Shown: one piece after another, positions 34,701 through 42,218 of the stretch
How positions within the stretch are numbered: the stretch's first letter is position 1
Layout: the number at the start of each line of letters is the position of its first letter
Source: Prevotella sp.
Lineage (GTDB): Bacteria; Bacteroidota; Bacteroidia; Bacteroidales; Bacteroidaceae
Direction of reading: 5' to 3'
Length of the DNA: 64,000 nt
Assembly: GCA_016287755.1 (NCBI GenBank)
Contig: JAEEWT010000002.1
Span: forward strand, 1 to 64,000
Notes under the pieces: generated by a model
Told to the model about the DNA's origin: nothing
Databases searched by the model: none
The model's input: the letters and a program-made list of their open reading frames with translations, nothing else
Translations under genes and position numbers: made by a program

Positions 34701-35749
34701 GCTGCACCGTTCTTCAGTGTACCAATCCAAAGAGCACCGTTATCATCGAGCATCAAGCTCTGCAAGGTGTTGTCGGGCAAGGCGCCGCTCTTCCCGTGCT
34801 CGGCGCGGTAAACAGACAGCTGATGATCCTTGTCGATCTTCAGCAGACCGGCATGATCCGTGGCCATCCATAGATTACCTTTATTGTCTTCAACCAAGTC
34901 AGACAGGAGCAACTTTCCCCCTTCATAATGAATGCCTTGGGCGGAAAGCCATTGCTCAATGGATGGGAACCACTGCTCTGATGCAGAACGGGAGGCAGGA
35001 CAACAAACCATGGACAGACCGTCGGTGCTCACCCAATAGCGGTTCTTACTATCCACACGGAGATGATAGGCTTTATATGTCGGAGCTGCGTGTTTCGGAA
35101 GGTAGTTGTTCACCTGCACCTTCCCTCCCTGAGGCGACGAGTCGGGCATAATCGTGATAATCACCCCATGGTCGTCAATAACCGCCACGCCCTTCGGCGT
35201 TTCACAGATATCAGTAAACACGTGCTGCTGACCAACCGGGAATAGTCGTGCCTTACTGCCTTTACTCCCCTCTTTCAAGGTATAGACACCACGACCGTTT
35301 ACCGCTATCCACAACTGTTTCTTCGAATCGACGAGCACCCTGTTGGGAATACCCTCCATTCCTCTTGCCTTCATCCAAGCCCCCATGTTCCTGTCGAACG
35401 ACTCTGTTGCGGGATGATAGAGACAATAGCCAACCATCGTCTCCACCCAGATATCCCCGTTGACATCTTCCTCAAGACGGGTGATATAATCGCTCAATAA
35501 CGAAAGGGTATCAGAAGTGGAATAGAAATTCTTGAAACGGAAACCGTCAAAGCGGTCCAACCCCGACAAGGTGCCGAACCACACATAGCCACGACTGTCT
35601 TTGAGGAAACAGCCCACCTGACTGTTCGACAATCCTTGTCTGAGACCAATCGTACGGAAATGTGGTCCCGCCGTCTGTGCCATTACTCGCGAAGTGCCGA
35701 GATAAACAGCACAAAAACATATAGCAAATAATAAAACGACCTTTCTCAT
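31784..35749 (-). CDS. Hybrid two-component system regulator (HTCS)
   Basis: A 1321-residue one-piece sensor/regulator of the kind that senses periplasmic oligosaccharides and turns on polysaccharide-use genes. In order: signal peptide/anchor; two seven-bladed propellers of Reg_prop repeats (about 35-690; GTLSGLDRFDG, LWIGTLKNG, IWIGTLGGG); a Y_Y_Y domain to about 785; a membrane helix (about 792-815); HisKA with HELRTPLT near 835; HATPase (GVGLNLVKDF near 1000); a receiver with phospho-Asp in ILSDVMMP near 1120; and an AraC-type HTH at 1225-1315. The ATG at 35749 is preferred over a GTG one codon earlier. It lies 6 nt after the LacI gene, so the two share a transcript. Confidence 0.95.
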   Translation of the reverse strand: MRKVVLLFAICFCAVYLGTSRVMAQTAGPHFRTIGLRQGLSNSQVGCFLKDSRGYVWFGTLSGLDRFDGFRFKNFYSTSDTLSLLSDYITRLEEDVNGDIWVETMVGYCLYHPATESFDRNMGAWMKARGMEGIPNRVLVDSKKQLWIAVNGRGVYTLKEGSKGSKARLFPVGQQHVFTDICETPKGVAVIDDHGVIITIMPDSSPQGGKVQVNNYLPKHAAPTYKAYHLRVDSKNRYWVSTDGLSMVCCPASRSASEQWFPSIEQWLSAQGIHYEGGKLLLSDLVEDNKGNLWMATDHAGLLKIDKDHQLSVYRAEHGKSGALPDNTLQSLMLDDNGALWIGTLKNGAAYLWEGATRFPLLPLGDICTMVEDRVGNLWCGTNDKGIICYQPLTGTQRVYRKNETGLGTDVVICSLMASDGSLWFGTFQGGIAHYKDGHFQVYRVKDGLANDNVWSLAESPDGHIWIGTLGGGLQELDVKTGKWTTYDTKNSKLLSDYISTIFIDKEGNILIGHSQILSRMDAKTRQFTRMEKTRSGQPFINSMANHILIDSRGLIWIATSSGVNVYDPQTDQLMTMRGMSCSLVEDLNHNVWIVSDNGLMQVRVIKNEKGWALEASSYDSLDGLQDRQFNLRSILVSRMGDVLVGGQDGINVVPRHHQHEKQAESHALFTGLILFDHPLAVGEEYNGRVILKEALQESKRLVLKYSENAFTIQLAASSFVYPSRKQYLYRLVGFNDQWLRTSSWRSDITYTNLSPGTYRLQVQVLDRYGKPYSEISELEIVIRPPFYLTIWAILAYILLGCALLYYIYYRIMTRQKQKMDEMKMQFYTNASHELRTPLTLIISPLSHMISKEEDEEKRSQLSLVHRNAEKLLTLVNDILDFRKLDAKKVELNPVMGDIVERISSICQSFRLLQDKPIKFSFESTEKSLLMSYDDEKMTKVMNNLLSNAYKYTDQGEVRVSLSTVEQSSKLQICVSDTGKGISDEDKKHVFERFYQVSSKEKQPYGASGVGLNLVKDFVEMHGGTVSVADNPGGGSVFTVLLPINKTDEEPVAAPAAEEEPSVPQKQQDSVKADLLIVDDSDDFLEFMSGVMADSYQVRVAHDGMEALTLVKERKPDIILSDVMMPVMDGIELCRAIKGNHETERIPFVLLTARMAQESKIEGMESGADDYITKPFNIDLLTLRMNNLLKWKRSGRTSRLEPQVKEIEITSLDEKLVKDATEYVEQNISDDELSVETLSSVLNMSRVHLYKKLLSLTGNTPSEFIRLIRLRRAEQLLRQSQLNVAEVSYAVGFNNPRYFSKYFREMYGMTPSQYKDKYKEN

Positions 35750-35755
35750 CACAGT

Positions 35756-36787
35756 TTATAGTAGTTTCTTCTTATCTGAACTTTCTCTAATCTCCAGCGT
35801 CATGGGGATGATCTCCCGATAGATTCTGGTATCACCCTTGATTCTTCTCAGGAGCAACTCACATGCCTTCTCTCCCAGCTGATGCGCCTGATCCTTTATC
35901 ACGGTAAGCTTAGGGGTGACAAATGCCGAAGCATCATTCTCGGTGAAACCAATGATGGCCACGTCTTGCGGGATACGCAGATGACGGGTTTTGATGGCAT
36001 CAAAGACGGCAAATGTCACTGTGTCATTCACGGCAAGGATCGCATCAGGACGATCCTCCCGATCCAGCAATCGAAGGGCTGCTTCGCGGGCTTCCGCAAA
36101 GTCCATCTTCCCGCTCACCACCAAGGAACGGTCAATGGCTATCTTGTTCTCGCGGAGTGCTTCCAGATAACCATGCTTACGCCGCTGCACCAGATCCAGG
36201 TGATTAGGTCCACCCAGAAAGGCGATACGACGACTGCCTGTATCAATCAGATGCTGCGTGGCTTCCTGGGCGGCCTCATCCCCATTACCCGTCACACAAG
36301 AGAACCGGTCTTGCATACAGGTACGGGCGTAGAACACCAAAGGAATACCTATCTCGTTAATCACCTCGAAATGTTTGTAATCCACCGTATCCTGCGCCAG
36401 ACAAGCGATAATGCCTTCCACATGCATGCTGACGAAGTTCTCTACGGCCTGTTCCTCGCGTGTATGGCTTTCATGGGAATTGGCACTGATCACCGAGTAG
36501 CCTTCCTTCGTGGCATATTCTTCTATCCCATCGAGAACAGCTGCATTGAAATGAGTAACAAGATTGGGAAGCACAACACCTATCATCTTAGGTGCCTCAC
36601 TGCGGAGTCCTTGCGCAAAGGGATTCGGTCGGTAGTTCAGTTCCTTAGCCAATGCCTGAACCTTCTGTTTCATCTCATCTCCTACCTCATGCGAGTTCCT
36701 CAACGCCCGTGAGACCGTTGCGATGCTGACTCCCAATTGTTCAGCCAGATCTTTCAATGATGTTCTCCGTTGTTTCATGATACTCAT
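35756..36787 (-). CDS. LacI/GalR-family transcription regulator
   Basis: A 343-residue repressor-type regulator. The HTH is SLKDLAEQLGVSIATVSRAL near residue 10, followed by the hinge helix (NPFAQGLRS near 58) and a periplasmic-binding-protein-like sensor domain (about 65-335; TGSRRIAFLGGPNHL, DVAIIGFTEND). The ligand is unknown but its operon mate is the HTCS of the glycosidase cluster, so a sugar derived from that glycan is likely. An operator-like palindrome covers its own -33 element. The start may be the ATG at 36787 or three codons in. Confidence 0.9.
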   Translation of the reverse strand: MSIMKQRRTSLKDLAEQLGVSIATVSRALRNSHEVGDEMKQKVQALAKELNYRPNPFAQGLRSEAPKMIGVVLPNLVTHFNAAVLDGIEEYATKEGYSVISANSHESHTREEQAVENFVSMHVEGIIACLAQDTVDYKHFEVINEIGIPLVFYARTCMQDRFSCVTGNGDEAAQEATQHLIDTGSRRIAFLGGPNHLDLVQRRKHGYLEALRENKIAIDRSLVVSGKMDFAEAREAALRLLDREDRPDAILAVNDTVTFAVFDAIKTRHLRIPQDVAIIGFTENDASAFVTPKLTVIKDQAHQLGEKACELLLRRIKGDTRIYREIIPMTLEIRESSDKKKLL

Positions 36788-36828
36788 TTATGCGGTAGTA
36801 GAAGTAGCCTTTGCTTATATCGATGATG

Positions 36829-36868
36829 CAAATATAACAAAAAATTTTGATTTCCGCAAACGTTTACG
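36829..36868 (-). promoter_or_regulatory. LacI-HTCS promoter with overlapping LacI-type operator
   Basis: -7 box TATATTTG at 36829-36836 and -33 TTTG at 36857-36860 (minus strand), with a 20-nt spacer. The palindrome CGCAAACGTTTACG at 36855-36868 has the CGnAAACGTTTnCG form bound by LacI-family proteins and covers the -33 element. Binding there should block the promoter, so autorepression is likely. Confidence 0.7.
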
Positions 36869-36974
36869 TAGATTTTTTTGCGTAATTATGCTATTTATAT
36901 CGGGAAACATCGTAACTTTGCAGCAGAAAATGAGTAATGAATAGTTGATAATAAGTTAGTTAGAAAAAAGTACG

Positions 36975-37014
36975 GGCCAAAATTGTTGTGAAACAATCTT
37001 GGCCATTTTGTTTG
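36975..37014 (-). terminator. Terminator hairpin after the HAD gene (possibly bidirectional)
   Basis: ggccaaaattgtt (36975-36987) pairs with aacaatcttggcc (36992-37004) over 12 of 13 bases with a 4-nt loop. On the minus strand a TTTTTT run follows a few bases later; on the plus strand ATTTTGTTTG follows. It lies just downstream of the HAD stop. Confidence 0.7.
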
Positions 37015-37036
37015 TAGGAAGGTGTAAGAGAGAGAT

Positions 37037-37759
37037 TTAGCAGGTATAAGAGAGAAGATCTTGGAGGTCGGTAATCACGACATCGGGTACTGACTCATCC
37101 TCTTGCTTGTCGGTCCACCCCTCACCCTTATACCAAGCGGTTTTACACCCAATCTCCCGCGCCGGCATGATATCTTTCGACATACTGTCACCTACCACCA
37201 ATACCTCATCAGCAGCAAGCCCTAACGCATCGACACCTAATTGGAAGATGCGGGCATCAGGCTTTCTGATGCCAACGACAGCCGACTCGATAATCTTCTG
37301 GAATATTCCCTCCAGACGGAATTCCTGTAACACCACCTCGATGTTCCCATAGAAGTTGCTGACCAGTACCATGGGATAGCGTTCCTTCAGTTGCAGCAGA
37401 ATCTCACGACTATAAGCCACTGTTTGTCGCACTTGTCCGTAGAGATCGTCCAGCAAGGCCAGTTCCATCTTCGTATAGGTATTCTTGTCGATGGTCCAAT
37501 ACCCTTTCGTGAACAGATATTCCATCTCCAAGCGGAGTTTCACATCAAGCAGTTTCTTGAACGTATAGGTAGGCAGGATGATGGGATTCCTGCCCAACGT
37601 TCGTTCCGCATAGACATAGGCCTCGCGGAACTGCTCTTCCGTGACAGGAATCTGTTGGCGCTCGTAAGCGTGCCACAGCACCTTCCCCCAGTGGTTACCC
37701 CGCGTATCGAGCGTACCTCCGTAATCGAATATAATACCTTTTATCATCCTTCGTGTCAT
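37037..37759 (-). CDS. HAD-family hydrolase
   Basis: A 240-residue haloacid dehalogenase-type hydrolase, probably a phosphatase. Motif I is FDYGGTLDT near residue 12, motif II LVSNFYG near 132, motif III a Lys in GIRKPDARIF near 165, and motif IV VVGDSMSKDI near 190. The second acidic residue of motif I (usually DxD) is a glycine here (D-Y-G), so the class of phosphoryl reaction is uncertain. The start abuts the stop of the DUF5686 gene. As last gene of the five-gene run it could dephosphorylate a lipid or polyol phosphate intermediate; that is inference. Confidence 0.85.
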   Translation of the reverse strand: MTRRMIKGIIFDYGGTLDTRGNHWGKVLWHAYERQQIPVTEEQFREAYVYAERTLGRNPIILPTYTFKKLLDVKLRLEMEYLFTKGYWTIDKNTYTKMELALLDDLYGQVRQTVAYSREILLQLKERYPMVLVSNFYGNIEVVLQEFRLEGIFQKIIESAVVGIRKPDARIFQLGVDALGLAADEVLVVGDSMSKDIMPAREIGCKTAWYKGEGWTDKQEDESVPDVVITDLQDLLSYTC

Positions 37760-40360
37760 TTAGAATGTCATGCGCATCATGAAGCGAATACCATGCTTTT
37801 GGGCTGTAGGAAGATCCAAGTAGTTCAGTCGGCGCACATACTCCACATGCAGTATCTTGAAGATATTATGCACACCGGCAATCAGCTCGAAGTAAGGCTG
37901 ATGACTATCCATGACGAACGACCCCTCTGGGAACATCATCAGGGTCTTGTCCTGAAGGTTCTCCTCCAGCATGGGATTGTTCTTATCAGTCAGCGCACCC
38001 CACAACATCTTCACACCGAAATACTCACGCCATTTCAGTTTCTTCAGCAAGGGGATACGGTTGAACACCTTTCCGTTCAAATCCCATGACATATCGGCAG
38101 ATACATACCGGTCGTTCAGGAACTCCATATTATTGATAAGGTTGAAGGTTTCGTCCTCTACGATATACGAGAGGTTTGCTGCGGGCATGATCAACAGCGG
38201 GAACGGCACCTTGTTCCATTGTACCCCACCCTTCACATAGCAGTCGATCTTTCCCCAGTTATGAGGGAGCCAGAACCGTTTGTACATGGTGGCCTCAGTA
38301 AAATTATAGGCATAGTCGCCACCCAGCACGCCCTTCAGTCCGAAGGTATGTCCCAGCGTAAAGACAGGTGCATCCAGGTTGATGGTGAGTCGTCGTTGCT
38401 TGGTATTGATGAAGGTCTCGCCAGGTGCAAAGCGCACCATCGCCATCAGCTCCGTGGTACGGATCTTCCCGTTGTGCAGGGAAAGGGGATCATTGGCTGT
38501 AACGCCCGTGTTCACCACCCCCCACTGATTCATGGGGACGAATGCCAGTCCGCCACACGCCTCGTTCTCCTCGGCCTTCATGGATATGGTAGTCTTGAAT
38601 CCAAACTCCTCTTCCCATTCAAAGGCCAGTTGCTGACGGTTGTAGAACATCATCTTGTCCACCTTCGCCCACTTGAATGCTGTGAACACATTATCCTTAT
38701 CCGTATGTACGAACTTGTCGGAAGGACTGGTCACATCGTAGGTACTGGTAAACGTGATCGTACGCTTGGGGAACTCTCGCGGCAGGTAGTCTTTCTTGTT
38801 GAATGAATAGATCAGCTCCGCCTTGTAATAGTCTTTCTTGCTATCCCATCCGTGGGCATAATACCCGTTGGCAAACCAGTGCGGGTTCAGGTTAGCTGTT
38901 GTCTGCGCACTGACACGCGTTCGCAGTCCGTCAATGAAGTTCTTGGTAATCATCGTGTTAACAGGACCGATGTCCACCTTACTGGGATGTTCCTTCGTTC
39001 CTGTATCCACGAAGTTCTCGATGAGGGCCTTCAAACCGAAGATGATGTATTTGAAGCCCTTGATATTCTCGATGTTTTTGATGAAACTATCCATGGAACT
39101 CTCGCCCTTGGTAAGCTGCACGGAGCGGTACTGGTTCCAGAAGTCATCATCACGCATCTGCGCATTCGCCTCATGACGTTCCTTCTGCTTACCCTTGAAC
39201 AGCTTCTTATTGATCTCCTCAAAATCGTAGTCCTGCGTACGGGTGGTCCTGATGACTATCACCTTACTGAGGAACTTGGCCACCGACATCTCCACGAACA
39301 TATCATCCGTGCTGAGCACCCATTCCCCATTGTCGAGCTGACGATACTCCTGAATGATCTGCAGGTTATCCACGAAGTTCACATCACTCTTCTTGGGAAT
39401 GGTAAGGGTACATTTGCGCACATGCAGCGTACTGTCGGCTATGACGTACAGATCACCACGGAAGCCGAAGTCCTGCTGGTTATTGGGCATAAACTGCAGA
39501 TGATAGCACTTGTCACGGTCAACAAACGTGGTATCCTCTATATAATAACGGTAGAAGCTGATGGCGTTATCGGCAATCGGACTGGTAAACGGATACTGAA
39601 GCAGGCGCATCTGGTTATCATACAGATCCACATCGGTAAACACATCCTTCAGTACGGTATTGAGGATATCACCCGTCTCGAACAGATCATTCAATCCTGT
39701 GGTATTCTGACCCATAACGATGCTCTTTTCACTCTTGGGATCCTTGCGGTAGATATGCCTTGTCACCGTTTCGTCCACACTCACCGGTAGGATCAGTTTG
39801 TTATTATATGGGCACAACTCCAACTGGTCGAGCACCCATTGTTTCTTACCGAAGATACCGTTTTCCACATCCTGCGGACTCAGTTCATTGAAGGCCAGTG
39901 TAAGCTTTTGGTATTTGTTATACTGGTAGAAGTCGTGGTTGGCCAAATCGGTCTTCTTCTTGGCGGCAATCACCCGTCGCATCAGTTCCACGGCAGGATT
40001 GTTCCTACGTGAATAACGGTTTCGTCTGCCCGTAACCGTCACGTTCTGCAACTGTGTCCTCTCAGGTTTCAGGGCTATTCGCATCGGCGATTTCGTATTC
40101 GCGCTGATCTCGACTGTCAGCGGCTGATAGCCCACAGCACTGAATGTCAGCTTCCAACCATTATGACGGTCTATGGAAAACTGTCCTTCGGCATTACTGC
40201 TTACCATTACGTGGTTTCCACGATATACCGCACTGGCATACGGGATGTACTCGCCGTCGTTATCATCCACGATTACACCGGTTAGCTTTTGTGCCATCAT
40301 CGGCATCATCACAAATACCGACAACAATAATACAATATACTTTTTCAATTCCAAATTCAT
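37760..40360 (-). CDS. DUF5686 outer-membrane protein with carboxypeptidase-like regulatory domain
   Basis: An 866-residue protein with a Sec signal peptide (LLLSVFVMMPMMAQ), then a CarboxypepD_reg-like Ig fold (about 25-100; KLTGVIVDDNDGEYIPYASA) and the large DUF5686 region, predicted as an outer-membrane beta-barrel or surface-layer protein of unknown function. Repeated aromatic strand ends and the terminal MRMTF fit a barrel inserted by the BAM complex. It lies in the run with the CDP-alcohol phosphotransferase. The 70-nt gap between them carries an 8-bp word repeat and no obvious promoter. Confidence 0.82.
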   Translation of the reverse strand: MNLELKKYIVLLLSVFVMMPMMAQKLTGVIVDDNDGEYIPYASAVYRGNHVMVSSNAEGQFSIDRHNGWKLTFSAVGYQPLTVEISANTKSPMRIALKPERTQLQNVTVTGRRNRYSRRNNPAVELMRRVIAAKKKTDLANHDFYQYNKYQKLTLAFNELSPQDVENGIFGKKQWVLDQLELCPYNNKLILPVSVDETVTRHIYRKDPKSEKSIVMGQNTTGLNDLFETGDILNTVLKDVFTDVDLYDNQMRLLQYPFTSPIADNAISFYRYYIEDTTFVDRDKCYHLQFMPNNQQDFGFRGDLYVIADSTLHVRKCTLTIPKKSDVNFVDNLQIIQEYRQLDNGEWVLSTDDMFVEMSVAKFLSKVIVIRTTRTQDYDFEEINKKLFKGKQKERHEANAQMRDDDFWNQYRSVQLTKGESSMDSFIKNIENIKGFKYIIFGLKALIENFVDTGTKEHPSKVDIGPVNTMITKNFIDGLRTRVSAQTTANLNPHWFANGYYAHGWDSKKDYYKAELIYSFNKKDYLPREFPKRTITFTSTYDVTSPSDKFVHTDKDNVFTAFKWAKVDKMMFYNRQQLAFEWEEEFGFKTTISMKAEENEACGGLAFVPMNQWGVVNTGVTANDPLSLHNGKIRTTELMAMVRFAPGETFINTKQRRLTINLDAPVFTLGHTFGLKGVLGGDYAYNFTEATMYKRFWLPHNWGKIDCYVKGGVQWNKVPFPLLIMPAANLSYIVEDETFNLINNMEFLNDRYVSADMSWDLNGKVFNRIPLLKKLKWREYFGVKMLWGALTDKNNPMLEENLQDKTLMMFPEGSFVMDSHQPYFELIAGVHNIFKILHVEYVRRLNYLDLPTAQKHGIRFMMRMTF

Positions 40361-40411
40361 ATCTTATGACCTATAAACTACAAATCCTCTTCAATATTTA
40401 ACTTCGTTGAC

Positions 40412-40444
40412 TTTTCAATTCTTCAATTCTTCAACTCTTCAATT
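40412..40444. repeat. 8-bp word repeat at the CDP-alcohol phosphotransferase stop
   Basis: Units of cttcaatt/cttcaact in 8-bp register, directly after and partly overlapping the stop codon of the phosphotransferase gene (minus strand, stop at 40431). Confidence 0.7.
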
Positions 40445-41384
40445 CTCCAAGCATCGTTTCGCATAAATGTTCATGTCGGCTGTGCATGTGAACATACAAA
40501 ACGGTCAGCACCAGAATCTCAAACAACAGATATACCCATGGACAGTTCAGCAGACAGGTGATATAGAGACATATCGCCCTGGAGTTGAATGTCAGCAAGT
40601 TGGTGTATTTCATCAGGGGACGACTCCCTTCCACGAAATCTGCCCGTACCTTGGAGACGGCCAAAGATTCATTACCAGGTTCTGCATCCTCTCCGCTGAT
40701 TTTCAGATATTCTTTGAAGAATGCCTGGAAACGCGGTGTACGTTTCTCCTGACTCTTGCAATACTTCGCGTAGTTAAAATAGAACAGACGGGCAAACCAC
40801 TTATGTTTCGGCAGTGAGTCATAGATAGCTCGCTGCTGGGCGGAATTATCCAGTTCACTACCCGCCTTTCCCTTCAGGAAGAACAGATGGATCTGACGGT
40901 AGTAGTCGGCCAGACTGGCTTGCGGTGAATGACAGAATATGCCTGCCACAACAGCCAATGCCCAGATAATCAATCCCCAGTGGACTGCCGTACCCGGTAT
41001 ATACTGATACATCATGCGCAGACACAGGGCAACATAGATGGCAAAGAACCACACATCACCCGAAAAGCCGTCGAGTACGCGACCTACCAGTGTCTTCTTC
41101 CCTGTCAATCGCGCCATCTGTCCGTCCGTACTGTCGCAGAAATTGGCAAACATCAGTAATACGACACCTGCCACATTGTGCCACAGATCGGTAAAGTAGA
41201 ACATATAGGCGGCGCCGATTCCAAGGAAGATGGAAAGGATTGTAATAACGTTGGGATGGACTCCCAACTTGTTCCAGAACAGTGCAAAAACGAGTCCGAT
41301 GGGACGTGTAAAGTGCACGTCCAACCATTCTTCTGTATCATTCGACTTAAAAGATGCCTGCAGCATCTCTTTAAATGTACTCAT
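40431..41384 (-). CDS. CDP-alcohol phosphatidyltransferase family protein
   Basis: A 317-residue integral membrane enzyme that swaps CMP of a CDP-alcohol for another alcohol. The full active-site motif D(x2)DG(x2)AR(x8)G(x3)D(x3)D is present, starting DSTDGQMAR near residue 87 and ending near 113. Six or so membrane helices are visible. The upstream nucleotidyltransferase could make the CDP-activated substrate, so the product may be a phosphodiester-linked lipid or polyol head group; substrate unknown. The C-terminal residues (GELKS) run into an 8-bp word repeat. Confidence 0.88.
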   Translation of the reverse strand: MSTFKEMLQASFKSNDTEEWLDVHFTRPIGLVFALFWNKLGVHPNVITILSIFLGIGAAYMFYFTDLWHNVAGVVLLMFANFCDSTDGQMARLTGKKTLVGRVLDGFSGDVWFFAIYVALCLRMMYQYIPGTAVHWGLIIWALAVVAGIFCHSPQASLADYYRQIHLFFLKGKAGSELDNSAQQRAIYDSLPKHKWFARLFYFNYAKYCKSQEKRTPRFQAFFKEYLKISGEDAEPGNESLAVSKVRADFVEGSRPLMKYTNLLTFNSRAICLYITCLLNCPWVYLLFEILVLTVLYVHMHSRHEHLCETMLGELKS

Positions 41385-41393
41385 ATTCTGTAA

Positions 41394-41421
41394 TTCTCAA
41401 TTTTCAATTCTCAATTATCAA
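41394..41421. repeat. 7-bp word repeat between ATP-grasp and phosphotransferase genes
   Basis: Four units (ttctcaa, ttttcaa, ttctcaa, ttatcaa) in 7-bp register. They fill the 26-nt gap and the last codons and stop of the ATP-grasp gene. Confidence 0.75.
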
Positions 41422-42214
41422 TTCGCTTTGCAATCGCCTCTGCCGCCTCTTCCCTGCAACGGGAGAAGCTGGGCCAGTCGTTGAAATCGATGATGACAAA
41501 CGACCCGTCCTCACGAACGATGCAATCACCGCCGTAGATAACCACATCTGTCAGTACCGACAATCGTTCGGCCTCTGCTCGCAGATCATCTATATGGAAG
41601 GCGTAATGCCTGGCTATACCGTTTCGTTTCTCATCGTCAAACTTCGTATCCCCATCATCAGTGGGATAGAAGAATCGGAAGAATCCCGTGCCCTGTACGC
41701 CGTAGAACTTCACCAGATCGCCCTTCACATGCTCGGTTATCAGCACATCCTGAATCTTCCGTTGATGGAACGATTTCATAAGGCGGTTCACCTCCTTGAT
41801 ATCCTTGGCAAAGAGCACATCCTCTCTGCTCTGTGCAGCCGCATCGCCACGTTTGAGCCAATAGCCATCGGCCACCCGCTGTTCATCGAACAAAGGAGCG
41901 GCCGGGATATGATTCGCCCGCATCAGTCGGTCAAGCACCATACGTGCCGTACGTTCAACGCCCTCACCGCTGTTCACGGTTGCTCGTCCTACCGCTGCTT
42001 TATGCTTAAGAATCGCCAGTGTTTCCGGCAGACGCCCCATGGACAGATAGACATCAGCCTCATCCTCCTCTCGGAAGCATTCCTCTTGCACGAACCGCAC
42101 GTTATTCCCCTGCTCCTTCAGACGACTGCCCACTGCTTCCAGTATCAGCTTGTCTTTCTCTACGGAATTCGGCGAGAACTGCGGGGCGCGATAGATCAAC
42201 AGGAACTTCCGCAT
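41411..42214 (-). CDS. ATP-grasp-like protein
   Basis: A 267-residue soluble protein, probably of the ATP-grasp superfamily, whose members join a carboxylate to an amine or thiol through an acyl phosphate. The clearest sign is the C-terminal VVIYGGDCIVREDGSFVIIDFNDWPSF (about 230-255 in pieces), with the metal-binding Asp/Asn pair. A central GDLVKFYGV resembles the nucleotide-binding strand. The ATG at 42214 (MRKFLLIYRAP) is chosen because the longer frame overlaps the upstream gene. The gap to that gene is 4 nt. The substrate is unknown. Confidence 0.7.
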   Translation of the reverse strand: MRKFLLIYRAPQFSPNSVEKDKLILEAVGSRLKEQGNNVRFVQEECFREEDEADVYLSMGRLPETLAILKHKAAVGRATVNSGEGVERTARMVLDRLMRANHIPAAPLFDEQRVADGYWLKRGDAAAQSREDVLFAKDIKEVNRLMKSFHQRKIQDVLITEHVKGDLVKFYGVQGTGFFRFFYPTDDGDTKFDDEKRNGIARHYAFHIDDLRAEAERLSVLTDVVIYGGDCIVREDGSFVIIDFNDWPSFSRCREEAAEAIAKRIDN

Positions 42215-42218
42215 GCTC

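Noticed and set aside
21740..36787. Glycosidase cluster as a recent genomic island
   Set aside because: No integrase, tRNA junction, direct repeats or clear base-composition shift was seen at its edges.
38852..39790. Open frame of 312 codons on the plus strand
   Set aside because: Antisense to the DUF5686 gene and without promoter or recognisable domain.
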